The translations under genes and the position numbers were made by a program. A stretch of 64,000 nt of DNA from Agrypnia vestita (lineage: Eukaryota > Arthropoda > Insecta > Trichoptera > Phryganeidae). The first letter of the stretch is position 1. Every line of letters starts with the position of its first letter. This document shows, piece by piece, positions 11,172-21,227 of the stretch. The notes beneath the pieces are model-generated. The model made no database searches, was not told the origin of the DNA, and saw nothing but the letters and a program-made list of their open reading frames with translations. The stretch covers positions 372,001 to 436,000 of the forward strand of contig JADDOH010000477.1 in the NCBI GenBank assembly GCA_016648135.1, read 5' to 3'.

Positions 11172-11668
11172 CTAGCTGTGCCCGCGCGGCTTCGCACGCG
11201 TAGATTTTTAGTACACTGTTTGGATCGTCATAGAACTTTCGCGAACATTCTCCTTTAAAAATTTCAAGAAATTTATCGAATGCACAGGAACCTTCTAGAC
11301 ACACCGATATATTCCGCCACTCAGTTTAGAATCTTATAGAACTTTCGGGAATTTTCTAGAACCTTCTCCTTCTAGAACTTTCTAGAGCAGGTTTTCCCGA
11401 AACCTTCTAGACTCACCGACACAGTCGGCGGGCCTATTTTGAAACAATGTGAAGCATTTGCGGCCTTCCCATAACAAAACAATGTGCTAGAAAGCACATT
11501 TTCATCACCCACTCACACCCACGCTCAGCAACCCCCACCAAACTCGCACATTTTTAATGGGACACCAAGGGCTATCCACCACCATAACCACCAGGGGGAA
11601 GTAGTATCTGTTTGTGAAGAAAACTTGGCGGATAGGGAAACACGGGTTTCTTTTAATATATAAATATT
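11172..11668 (-). mobile_element. Helitron-like non-autonomous element, copy 1
   Basis: On the minus strand the 3' end reads GCACAGCTAG followed by T. It is preceded by a GC-rich hairpin region (GTGCGAAGCCGCGCGGGCAC), as in Helitrons, which have a 3' hairpin and a CTRR end. The 5' part has AAAGAAACCCGTGTTTCCC. Copies lie at 43922-44440 and 51953-52428, the latter starting TC. There is no terminal inverted repeat or obvious target duplication, also as in Helitrons. No Rep/helicase coding. The body carries tandem heat-shock-element pentamers. Confidence 0.68.
11339..11382. promoter_or_regulatory. Tandem heat-shock-element pentamers in Helitron copy 1
   Basis: GAA and TTC alternate at exact 5-bp spacing: GAA 11339, TTC 11344, GAA 11349, TTC 11354, GAA 11359, TTC 11364. 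A second run is TTC 11370, GAA 11375, TTC 11380. Three such units suffice for heat shock factor trimer binding. Activity is not shown by sequence alone. Confidence 0.6.
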
Positions 11669-11691
11669 GATTATCGTAAATAGTTGAGTGA

Positions 11692-11946
11692 GTAAAGAAT
11701 GTTAAGAAAGATATATAACGCGAGTGTTGACAGTGGCAGAAAGCGAGGGGGACTGCAGAAGATATGGCATGACCAGATTAACCAGGTATTGGAAGATAGT
11801 CCCGTGAGAACACTCAACAAGCTTTCATGCGAAGATATATGAACGTGGATTAGTCGAGAGTTATGTGTCAGGACAGAAGAGAGTGGCACTCTATCCTCTC
11901 TACCTACTCCCGCGGGAAAACGGCATGATGGATAGTAAGTAAGTAA
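11692..11946 (+). pseudogene. LINE 3' tail, subfamily related to copy A
   Basis: Encodes RMLRKIYNASVDSG and IWHDQINQVLEDSPV, diverged from the C-terminal domain of LINE copies A to C, then degenerates. It ends in a TAAG repeat (about 11934-11946). Only the last 250 bp remain, typical of 5' truncation. Confidence 0.75.
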
Positions 11947-12274
11947 GTTAATAAAACGGGAACATTATTCAATGGGAATTGTGAGGGCTTTTATAAAAGT
12001 TTGAAAATAAAATTAAAATGTCATTTGTGATTTGTGAACAGATTTTTTAAAAATTTACTACATTAAAATTTATTAAATTTTAAAAAAACTTTCAAAATTT
12101 GCTTTGAATACTGTTGTCTTTATTTGTTTATGTGTAAAAAAAATCATTAATAAAACAGTCTTTTACTATAGGGTATACTGATAAAAATACAGGTTGTTTA
12201 AAAAATAATTGAACGTGGTGTTCGTTTACTAAATGAAAACCATTTTAACAATTATGAATATAAACAATATTTTT
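11947..12274. other. AT-rich stretch without recognisable feature
   Basis: Nothing recognised beyond AT-rich low-complexity sequence. Confidence 0.5.
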
Positions 12275-12370
12275 TGTTTTTTTTCCCCATACTTTTATTT
12301 GAGAACATCACCACTACATGTTTCGGAAACCCCCGATTCCTTCTTCAAGTGAGTGTGGACCGAAATCTGT
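12275..12370 (-). repeat. PLE-type terminus with hammerhead-like hairpin
   Basis: Minus strand: TTGAAGA, one A, GGAA, an 8-base loop, TTCC, GAAAC (12348-12320), then ATGTAGTGGTGATG. The first core base is changed (T for C). The stem is intact. A more diverged relative lies at 12541-12600 (CTAATGA, then CCGAAACATG). Confidence 0.55.
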
Positions 12371-12600
12371 GGGAGTGAATGCCTGGTTAATGGGTTGCGG
12401 CGAAGGGGAACACTGTGAGAAGGGGTGAAGTGAATGGTTGTATTTGAATATTGATGATATTATTTTGTGTTTCTGAATAATTTTTAATCAATATTTGGTA
12501 ACATTATTTGTATAATTAACGAGAAAACACCTTTTTATAAACCACTAATTTGTTGAATTATCAACATGTTTCGGGGCCAATGGTGCTCTCATTAGGTTAC

Positions 12601-12885
12601 GACTTTTTCTTAAAATTAAAAATCGAAGTATAGACATTAATAAAATCATAGATAAGTAAAGAAAATGCCTAGATTAAGAGAGCAGACAAAAATTTATTTA
12701 CTGTCACGAGACTGTAGACGCAGTAGGATTTATATGTAATCGAGGAATAGTCAGCTCTCTGGACATTTTACAGTAAATTGTAAATTGCCGGAAGGGTCCA
12801 GATTAAACTACTCGATTCGCCAAACATCTGGAAAGTCAAAAATGTATATAAGTGCGACGATGCCATTAATAATTTTATATCCGTT
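12601..12885. other. Stretch without recognisable feature
   Basis: Moderate-complexity DNA with no repeat partner noticed and no open frame of note. Confidence 0.4.
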
Positions 12886-12887
12886 AA

Positions 12888-12945
12888 TACCAACACAACG
12901 AAACTATGTGCATACATACTAATTCAATTATCTTTCATAAATGGA
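12888..12945. repeat. Half copy of palindromic MITE family P
   Basis: Matches the right arm of the palindrome at 36131-36280 (TACCAACACAACGAAAC, then CATACTAATTC and TCTTTC). The left arm is missing. Confidence 0.65.
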
Positions 12946-13609
12946 ATTTATTAAACAGTTTATTGTAACTTTCACAGATTTCACAGCAAACAAATAACTA
13001 GCAGTAAACGAAATACTAACGATAATAAATTGGGAATGCTCTGGAAAGCCAAGTATAAAGTGTTCGACAGTCTGAATTTAGTAACGGTGTTCCAATTGAG
13101 TTCGTATCCAGTGACTTTGGTGATAAATAAAAACTGAGGTATTTCATTCTTACACATACAGTCAACCGTTCCCCGCCTCGGTTCCCAATCGCTCACTCTG
13201 TCGCATACTTATATTTTATTTATGTTTGTTGACTTTATGTTGAGAACTTTGAACACTAAAATACCACTAGGACAACCAGTAAGAGATCAAAATGAATCTC
13301 GATATAAAAACCATTTGAGGAACTGCGTGTCAGAGGAAAGTGATGGAAAAAGTTTCTGGAAAAGGAAACCGCTTTCTCTTGAGTTCTCTTTTCGGGGAAA
13401 GCATATTTAAATGATTATTTCTTCTGGGAATTTGTAAAAAATAAAAAATGTTTGGAATTTTGCTTCCTCTTCAATAAAAGGGAGTATTTGTTTAGATAAA
13501 TGATGAGTGATGGCTAAAGAACTTGGTCATAACGCACATAATTAATTTCATTTCTTTCTTCTTCTTCAAAAACAGCTAAATAATTTTGTGGTGACATTAT
13601 TCACATAAT
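12946..13609. other. Stretch without recognisable gene
   Basis: About 13050-13210 looks single-copy. Short open frames on both strands (about 12981-13410) show no domain or supporting signals. Confidence 0.35.
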
Positions 13610-14410
13610 TAATAAAAATAAAGTATATATTTTTTAATACTTGCACCACTTTTGTATTAAAAAATATCAATATGTTTTAGACTCCATAGCCCAAATCAAT
13701 GAAATAATTATTGCTATTTAAACACCTTAAGGATAATAGCAATAATTATTCTGAATTTTCTGACAATCTTTTGGCTATAGATTATTCTCTTGATATAAAG
13801 AAGGGTTTACAAATTTTACATAAAAATTATACAAAATCACTGTTTGATAATGTGACGAATGTGCGGACGCTTGGATGAGGGAGAGGCAAGCGTGCGAGCG
13901 AGACGAGTGAATGACGCCCGTGCTGTTGCGCCGCACCGGGCAGAACGAGATTCACCGGAGTCCGAATCAGTTGTACATATTGTATTATAAGTAGTGTCTC
14001 CAATAAATGTTGTTACCTACGAAACGCGTATTACTAGAAGAACCCGATTATTCCCAAGTGCGTAGGCCGAGTTATATTGCCTACGCACGCAAGAACATCA
14101 CAGATAAATTATAATTTTTAGAAATAAGAAAAAGTGTTAATGGTTAATTGAATATTATAAATAACCAGGTCCTTTTTACAAATAATTGTCTTTTAAATTT
14201 GTTTTCATGTTAAGTAGGTAGGTACTTTATTATTATTCATTTTCCATGTATAATTTTTTAAATATTTTGACTGCCTATTCTTAGATTTTTTAATTTAATT
14301 TTAGTAGTATACAATTGTATCCTGAAGAAGGGGCCATGGGCTTTGAAAAATTTTGATATTTTTTAATACAAAAGTGGTGAAAATTGAGTTTATTTTTATT
14401 AATTATATTA
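13610..14410. repeat. PLE-type termini in inverted orientation (13610-13690 minus, 14163-14410 plus)
   Basis: Both arms contain the block from TGATATTTTTTAATACAAAA to GTGGTG and the ending TTTATTTTTATTAATTA, in opposite orientations. The plus arm also holds CTGAAGA at 14322-14328 and GAAA at 14345, with GCC/GGC pairing between. A solo LTR (13851-14102) lies between the arms. Confidence 0.65.
13851..14102. mobile_element. Solo LTR of a retrotransposon, 252 bp, with target duplication
   Basis: Starts TGTGA and ends TCACA, a perfect short terminal inversion with TG...CA ends. It is flanked by the 5-bp duplication GATAA at 13846-13850 and 14103-14107. An AATAAA sits near 14002 and the body is GC-rich. 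No internal retrotransposon coding adjoins, so it is a solo LTR left by recombination. A 5-bp duplication fits Ty3/Gypsy or BEL/Pao. Orientation is most likely plus, from the AATAAA. Confidence 0.8.
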
Positions 14411-14744
14411 ATTTCTTTCTCCTTTCATATATTTTTTCCCATTCGCTCCGCACTTCTTGCTGGACCTACGTCAAACAAAATATCGAGATATGCAAAAACT
14501 ATGTTGTAGATATCAATAATACGAATATATGAATATGTAAAATTTAATTAATATGCAGTAATTTGTTCTCCAAGGATCCAAGTGAAAAGGGTGTTTTCTT
14601 ATTCGTTTCTGAGGGTCATTAAGATGTATGGAACTTGCAATTTCAGGAGGGTGTATACTATTATATATNNNNNNNNNNNNNNNNNNNNCCTATAGTCTGC
14701 GAATACACGAGGAATAAGATAAGATTTCCTATTATTGGTATGTT
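14411..14744. other. Stretch interrupted by assembly gap
   Basis: No feature recognised. 14669-14688 is 20 N, an assembly gap of unknown true size. Confidence 0.7.
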
Positions 14745-15110
14745 AGGTTAAATGAAGTACTTAAGAGGAATGGCAGGGGTAACGAAATAGGATCGAATAA
14801 GAAACTCAATAATCCGATACGATCTAAAAATTGAACCACTGCTACTCTTCATAGAAAAATCGCATCTGAGGGGGCTTGGGCATGTACTAAGAATGTCTGA
14901 TGACTGAATACCTTAGAAAATACTGAGCGCGATTCCTGAGGGAAGACGTTTAGTGCGCCGCCTCAGACACAGTTGGGCGAGGCAACTCCAGAAATTGGAT
15001 GAGGAAAAGATGGAGAAATAGGACATTAGTACAAGGGGAAGAAGATGAGACGATAGACAGGTTAATAGGGAAATTAGGTGGCTCTGTTTATATTTAGACA
15101 AATTTAAATA
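14745..15110 (+). pseudogene. LINE C-terminal fragment, second LINE family
   Basis: Plus-strand reading gives DRIRNSIIRYDLKIEPLL, HLRGLGHVLRMSDD and LSAIPEGRRL, the familiar C-terminal pattern of RTE-like reverse transcriptases (a GHV-RM block then GRR). Stops are frequent. The family is distinct from LINE copies A to C. 5'-truncated and dead. Confidence 0.65.
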
Positions 15111-15790
15111 TGTCTACGTTCAGTTTAAAACATAAATGAATTTCACGTAAAATTAACAAATGAGTTTCGTAATCAAGGGTTGAATTCCATTTAAGCGGGT
15201 ATCTTATTTAAATTTTTTTTTTTAATAGATCTAAAAAAATTCCTTTGATAAATCAAACACACCTACTGCTTAATTGGTTTTCGTTCCATAAATTTAATGC
15301 AAATCGTTTTTTGGACATTTTACTCTGTCCTCTTCCGAGCTTTTGAAGGCTTTCAAACGGGATCTGGAGGTTTTGTGTCAAATTAACCCCCTTCCGGGCG
15401 ACTGCGGCCGGTCCATAGGGGGTGTCTCCCCAACATCCCTTTCTTCACTCAAAGCCATTAGTCCAACCGGTTTGTTAAAAAGCGCAACTGTTTTGATATT
15501 ATTTTCGATTGCGCGATTTTAATCTTATATATAAAATATCTTTCAATGTGCGACGCACAGGCGAATTGAAGCTTTTCACTAGAATGAATTCCATATCAAT
15601 TTCATAAATATTTCTGATATTATATGAACCTGTGTTATTGGTTGACCAACTGTCCATTGCATCATGTCATTTAATATCGTTTCGCTTTTGAGATCCCATC
15701 AATAAATAAATAAAAATATTTTGAGTACCTACGTTTCCAAGAACACAATACTGAATTTTATCATATATTTGTAATCGTAACGACAGGTAA
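15111..15790. other. Stretch with elevated G+C core
   Basis: About 15290-15500 is richer in G+C and not seen elsewhere in the window. The rest is AT-rich. No gene recognised. Confidence 0.35.
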
Positions 15791-15794
15791 ACTA

Positions 15795-15955
15795 CATAAT
15801 ATACGATAGGTCGTTGGCCCTGTAAACACCCAAAAAATAGACTTCCATATAAAAAAAATAGCTTTCATATAAAAAATAAAAAATTCCATACGTTCCCATA
15901 TAAAAAATAGCTTCGTCTCTATGAGACATCTAAAATATATCTTGATTAAAAAATG
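15795..15955 (+). repeat. Dispersed repeat family W, fragment
   Basis: Contains the family blocks AGGTCGTTGGCCCTGTAAAC, CCCATATAAAAAATAGCTTC and CTCTATGAGACATCTAAAAT. Fuller copies are at 30735-31010 and 31225-31525. Confidence 0.65.
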
Positions 15956-16039
15956 TACTTATAATAAACTAATTTTTATCACGATTTTTTTAATTATTAT
16001 TAATTTTAATTAATTAAGATCATTATAAACCACTTGGGG

Positions 16040-16095
16040 TAACTTTACGTCTAGCGGTTTCGATACCACTTTATCTTCGTCAGGACGGACGCATA
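16040..16095 (-). repeat. PLE-type terminus with hammerhead-like hairpin
   Basis: Minus strand 16083-16057: CTGACGA, A, GATA, loop AAGTGG, TATC, GAAAC. The core blocks are complete and the 4-bp stem is perfect. Confidence 0.6.
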
Positions 16096-16399
16096 CAAAC
16101 TATCCATTACTTATTTTAGTAAAAAAATTAATTTTGAACGAGGGCATTGCTATTACTATGGTGGGGGTAATTGAGAAGTAGAAACCGAAATCGGGAATAT
16201 ATCCAATAAAGTGTTATTCATAAAATTCAACTACTAATTAATTATATTGACTTCAGTATTCAGGCATTCGTTGATTTCAAACATTTTTAAGTTATCCATT
16301 CTAAGGACTTATTTCTATCCTTTTATCTTTGACTTTTTCATCATTACCATACTCTTCTTGTAAAATAACTAACAATTACGTAATTTTCCGCAGGGGTAG
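16096..16399. other. AT-rich stretch without recognisable feature
   Basis: No repeat or coding signal recognised. Confidence 0.45.
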
Positions 16400-16407
16400 G
16401 TAAAGAG

Positions 16408-16634
16408 CAGGGACGTGCAGTGATAATAAGAAGCATGACTTTTATTTAAACATATATTTGGAAAAAAATCGAAATTAAATATTTATCTGGCAGAATATTA
16501 AGAAGTATTAAAATATGAGTATTAGGTTAATTATTGTCATAAGAATATTAGGAGTAAATCTCTTACTTCGGTTTTGTTATCAAAATATATTCTATGGAAA
16601 AAGTCATGCTTCTTGTTTTCACTGCACGCCTCTG
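16408..16634. mobile_element. hAT-type MITE, 227 bp
   Basis: The terminal inverted repeats are CAGGGACGTGCAGTG and CACTGCACGCCTCTG. Inversion continues inward through AAGAAGCATGACTTTT. Its relative at 30241-30470 has a clearer 8-bp target duplication. Flanks here (GTAAAGAG and GTGAGAAC) match only weakly. Confidence 0.65.
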
Positions 16635-16689
16635 GTGAGAACAAAATGCATGACATAGAGGAGTATATACTATTGTAATATAATAAATA

Positions 16690-16880
16690 TAATTAAATAA
16701 ATAATATATGATAGTAAGAGGATAGAATTCCACACTCTTCTATCCCGGCTTCTTGCTTTAACCACAATCATACATATTCTCATGCATACTACTCGATTCT
16801 TGAAGGATTTAACAGGATTATCCTCCGATATTTGGTTTGTCTGATCATTTTCAACACTTGCCCCATTTATTTATTTCACC
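16690..16880 (-). pseudogene. LINE 3' tail fragment related to copy A
   Basis: The minus strand resembles the last 190 bp of LINE copies A to C, including GATAGAAGAGTGTGGAATTC and ATCCTCTTAC. Highly decayed. Confidence 0.6.
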
Positions 16881-17339
16881 TTCACTCACACATTTATCAT
16901 AATCAAAACTTTGGTCGCAATACTTTAATTATTCTAACTACTACTTGCTAAGGGACAACAACAAGAGTCTTGCAATTGCAATTTTGTTGTTTAAAATGTA
17001 TATTTATTTTTTCTTATCATTTTTTAGTTCAACTAAATTCATGATATTCACGATTTAAGGATATGACCATGACTAAGTTCCTATTTTTCTCCCTTTCTCT
17101 TTAACGCGATGAATTATATAAATATGATTCTATACCAGTGAGCATTTCAAGAAATACTTTCAATCATCTGTAAATGTTATTTCTTGATTTACCGTAAATT
17201 GACCAAGGATTACTGAATTCAAAGCAACTATAAGTTATTCAAGAACTCTAGGGTGACCGCTAACGATCTAGACTGAATGCATTGTATAAAAAGTTAACCC
17301 ATAATAATAAAGTTTACAGTATAATTAAACGAATTAACT
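16881..17339. other. AT-rich stretch without recognisable feature
   Basis: No gene or repeat copy recognised. Confidence 0.45.
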
Positions 17340-17700
17340 TTTAAATTAAATTTTTGGTAAAAAACAACCGGTTTCGGAAACAACGTTCCTTCATCAGGGT
17401 ATACTTAATACTAAATAAACTTTACAAATAATGAACAACCATACCTCGGTGTTAAGTATCCAAATGGGGATAAATAGGGGGGGGGGGGTGTGAAAGAAGC
17501 AGGTGATGGGGTTTCTTTCCCTTTCACCCTATCACTTGTTTCTTTTGCACCTCCCACTATTTACTCCCATTTAGAAACTTGACACCGTGGTATGATTGTT
17601 CATAAATTGTAAAGTTTAATTAGTAATAAGTATACCCTGACGAAGAAAAGTTGTTTCCGAAACCGGTTGGTTTTTACCAAAAATTAAGTGGTGACAAGTG
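17340..17700. repeat. PLE-type terminus as a large inverted repeat with hammerhead-like hairpins
   Basis: Arms 17340-17480 and 17560-17690 are diverged reverse complements sharing AACCGGTTTCGGAAACAAC, TATACTTAAT and ATACCNCGGTGTNAAGT. Minus arm hairpin: CTGATGA (17397-17391), A, GGAA, loop, TTCC, GAAAC. Plus arm: CTGACGA (17637-17643), A, a damaged stem, CCGAAAC (17657-17663). A G run near 17480 and a matching CCCACT stretch close the spacer. Confidence 0.75.
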
Positions 17701-18114
17701 GTGATAAAAAACTAACTTAGTTCGTTTAATTATATTCATAATGAAATAGGAAAATAGCATAACAAATTTTTCATTATAAATCTTTTATATGCGAGGTATC
17801 GATTTCCAATTTATTGTACTTTTGTTTTCTTGACTGAGAGATTCATTTGTATCACATTGGTAATAAATTAATTTTTAGATTACCAGAAAAATCATTTCTT
17901 CAGTAGTTGTATTATTGTATTAATTATCATTTTGAAACGATGAAAGTTTTTAAGTTTTATTTATAGCTGTACCATATAAGTAATAAATCCCGTACTAGGA
18001 TATATTTTTATTCCACCACGTTAAAATTTGTTTATAAATCAGCTCTTTCAATGTTTATCACACTTCTTGATAAATAATAATCGTGGGAATTCGTAGTAAG
18101 TTACCCGTGAAGAG
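17701..18114. other. AT-rich stretch without recognisable feature
   Basis: Nothing recognised. Confidence 0.45.
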
Positions 18115-18117
18115 TAA

Positions 18118-18859
18118 GGCCGGTCGCACACTGCATGTGTTTTCGTACGAAATTGAGTAGTACGTATACGTACAAATACGCAAGTACATTCCTGACCCTC
18201 GAATTAATATTGAACATCGCACATAATACACGATTTAGTAGTGAGTATACGTACGTATAGATGCAACGTCCAACACGATTCGGATTTGTTCGGAAATTTT
18301 TGCGATTTCGTACGATGGATATTAAAATATTTGTCAATTCGATACTTGACCACAAATGTTTGTGGAATCAAAGTGATTCAACTTATCACCTGCGTGACCA
18401 TCAGCGCAGAAAAATTCATGTCGGAAAATCTCTGAAGAAATGAAAATACCTTGTAAGTTAAATAATTTGGTTCAATGAAGGTGAGGTATAATTATGTACT
18501 TCGAACAAAAAACTTTTAAATATTTCTCTAATGTTATCAGCTCTTAATGCACTTCGATTCTCCCCAACATTTGTGTATCTATTCGTATATCCTGGCCATA
18601 ATATGACGGATTTCACCAAATTCATCCCTTCTAGTATATGTTTCGTTCACCCATTCGGTTCTACAATGACGACGATGCCGTAGCAGCCTACGAGTCAGAA
18701 GAGAATTTTCCAGAAGATACAGATTATTCATTTGGCAGACATGCGAAAAGTAACTGATCGTGACCAACGCAAGACGCAATCAATGTGCGTGCTCAAAACG
18801 TACGAAAATAATGCTACGAAGACGTGCGATTATTATTCTTATTCAAAGTGCGACCGGCC
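18118..18859. mobile_element. PIF/Harbinger element remnant, 742 bp
   Basis: Terminal inverted repeats GGCCGGTCGCAC and GTGCGACCGGCC are flanked by TAA at 18115-18117 and 18860-18862, the 3-bp target duplication of PIF/Harbinger. Inside are two converging coding remnants. The plus strand has a MADF-like segment (about 18309-18440, with ILDHKCLWNQ then HQRRK). The minus strand has a transposase N-terminal segment (about 18779-18579, with RRHRRHCRTEWVNE and GEIRHI). Autonomous Harbingers carry exactly these two genes. The catalytic domain is deleted. Confidence 0.82.
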
Positions 18860-18862
18860 TAA

Positions 18863-20115
18863 GTATGAATTGTAAAAATTAAACCCGCGCATTTCGCATC
18901 TCACCATCAGAGTAAACTGGTGAAAGCAGTTATCTAACCTTCATATAATTACATCTTGAGTGATATTAATATTTTAAGAATACGTCATCTAATTTGTAAT
19001 TATATATGTCTGCCCTGGTGAGGATTAATTTAATGTTTAATTAAATTTTATCATGACTTGTCCATTATGAACAAGCTGATGAAACTTGTTTACCGTCTCG
19101 TCTAGCGGAATCCGGTCTGCGACTTATCTCTCGCTCAAATCTCCTGCCTCGTACACCGTTCCACGGCTCCAGCATCCCTCTCACCCCATTCGAAAACTTT
19201 TTCCTACTGAAGCAAACTACTTTTAAGACAATAATAAAAGAAGGGAGAAAAATGAAAAAATATGCGAAATTCAAAGAACTCTTAAATACGAAAAAAGAAA
19301 AAGTTATTTAACTCGTGCCGAAAAACAAAACAAAGCTACCCCTATTTCAAACATATACAAAGGACACATATTCTATATAAAGTACACGATAAAAAGTAAT
19401 GTAGGCTTTTATTGTGATATAGAAATTGAAAAACGAATAGTTACATCATTAAGAATGCATCATTTAATATCATTATCATTATTTTATGCCTTGTAGTCTC
19501 AAATAAAGTGTTTCTATGTTCCTTGCACTGTTTTAAAACTTAATGATTTCTTTGTTGCTGTATATTCCAAGATTTATCCACCAGCTAACTACCCTATGGA
19601 GTTGCTTAAAAGCACGTCTTGGCAATCGTTCCAATGACACTCGCATAACCAAGTGTCCAAGTCACCTCAATTATAATATTCGTATTGTGTAGTGTGTACT
19701 CGGAAGTATGATCATTCTTTTAAACATAATAACCACAAAATTCTTCCTGAAATTTTCGATGTTCATTTTGCTCTGCATCAAAAATTGTTAAATTTTTATT
19801 TTTATTTTCTTGCTTGCCAGTTGAACTATATACGCCTAATCTAACCTAACCATACATAATCACATTTTTTTAAATAGCGATGCGAATTCGTCTCGCATTG
19901 AATTGTAATTGAAATAGTTTGATAGATTGATTGATTTGAATACATGCATCCATGCATATCACTGGAGAAGGCCGAAACTCTTTATTTAGATATAAGGATG
20001 CATTTGAAATAATAAATTATATTTTTGAAAATAATAAATATTGAAAATTTTATTTTATTTTTATTTATACATTTTGTACCTTGTGTACTATCTGTCTCCG
20101 TAATAAAAGTAGCAG
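18863..20115. other. Long stretch without recognisable gene
   Basis: AT-rich overall. About 19070-19200 is richer in G+C with a short open frame on the minus strand that has no known domain. No repeat copies noticed. Confidence 0.4.
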
Positions 20116-20303
20116 TTTTTTTTTTTTTTTTAATAGAGGTGTGAACACAGAATACGTGTCACATCAATATTCTTACTATTTTCAAACTAAGCTAAACGCT
20201 TGTGCTATGAAAACAGGACTAACTTGCTAGTCTGGAGTGAGGTTCGAACCCGCAACCTTTGGATCACGAGGCCAGTGTCCTAACCACAAGACCAACAAGC
20301 TAC
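20116..20303 (-). repeat. SINE family S1, well-preserved copy
   Basis: Minus strand: head TAGCTTGTTGGTCTTGTGG, box B GGTTCGAACC (about 20230-20241), landmark GCACAAGCGTTTAGC region near 20190-20205, and an A-rich tail at 20116-20132 (poly T on the plus strand). Confidence 0.88.
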
Positions 20304-20355
20304 TCTTTTTTTTCTTCTTTTTTTAAATTTTATTTTATATTAAGAGTTTCCTTTA

Positions 20356-21227
20356 TTACTCCCTTTATATTAACTCGTGGCGTCTGTTTGCTTGCCGTCA
20401 ACAAAAACTTTGGATCAATTTTTGAGCCTTTTTCTGTGATCCAATCGAGCTGAAACTTGGCAAGCAGACTCGTGGCGACGATCAAGAAGATCTATCAAAT
20501 TTTCGTTAAAAAAAAATTAATAAATATAGTATAATAGTATAGTAGCTTGTTGGTCCTGTGGTTAGGACTCTCGCCTCGTGATCCAAAGGTCGCGGGTTCG
20601 AACCTCACTCCAGACCAGCAAGTTACTCCTATTTTCATAGCACAAGCGTTTAGCTTAGTTTGAAAATAGTAAGAATATTGATGTGACACGTATTCCGTGT
20701 TCGCATCTCTATTTAAAAAAAAAAAAGGAAAAAAATTAAATTAAATTTCGGATTTTTAGAAACCTTATTGGTTTTTTCAAATTGGAATCATTAGAATAGT
20801 TTGATTAGCAACGTCGCAGAATATTTTCTAAATTTGAATGACTCCGTCGGTATAATAGGTACATCACTACGAATTTCGAAAATTTACAAAACAATTGGTT
20901 CACAGATGACAGCAAAATTGGGTTTTTTGGTAAAAAATCAAATAATAATTAATTTCTTTTAGATTTCTGCTTAGTTTTGAAGAATTCTACATTACTCAAA
21001 TCTGATTCTGACTAAATCATTTGACGCTGGAAATTAATAATGTACGATATTGATGATAATTGAATCTATCAAAATCTTGACATCTCAAAACATCTGACAT
21101 TTTAGAAATATATTAAATTTCTGTAAGTTTAGTGTTATGTTATATGTTTTAATTCGTCTTTAATTATTGTTATGTTTTACAAAGCAAGGAAGTATAGTAA
21201 AAACTTGGTTTTTATGGGTTACTTTTT
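20356..21227 (+). repeat. Dispersed repeat family R, copy 1, with nested SINE
   Basis: Starts TTACTCCCTTT, then AACTCGTGGCGTCTG and GGATCAATTTTTG. It ends AAACTTGGTTTTTATGGGTT. The two boundaries share inverted CTCCCTTT/AAAGGGAG motifs (degenerate at the right here). A SINE at 20543-20727 interrupts it. Other copies: 34563-35108, 37719-38103, 41406-41724. No coding. The class is unknown; it is probably a non-autonomous DNA element. Confidence 0.7.
20543..20727 (+). repeat. SINE family S1, nested in family R
   Basis: Head GTAGCTTGTTGGTCCTGTGG, box B GGTTCGAACC (about 20597-20606), landmark near 20638-20655, poly(A) at 20716-20727. It interrupts repeat R copy 1, since family R sequence resumes after the tail. 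It is the best preserved S1 copy here. Confidence 0.88.

Noticed and set aside
20543..20620. Functional tRNA gene
   Set aside because: Boxes A and B are present, but the sequence continues into a SINE body and poly(A), recurs several times, and lacks a proper acceptor stem.
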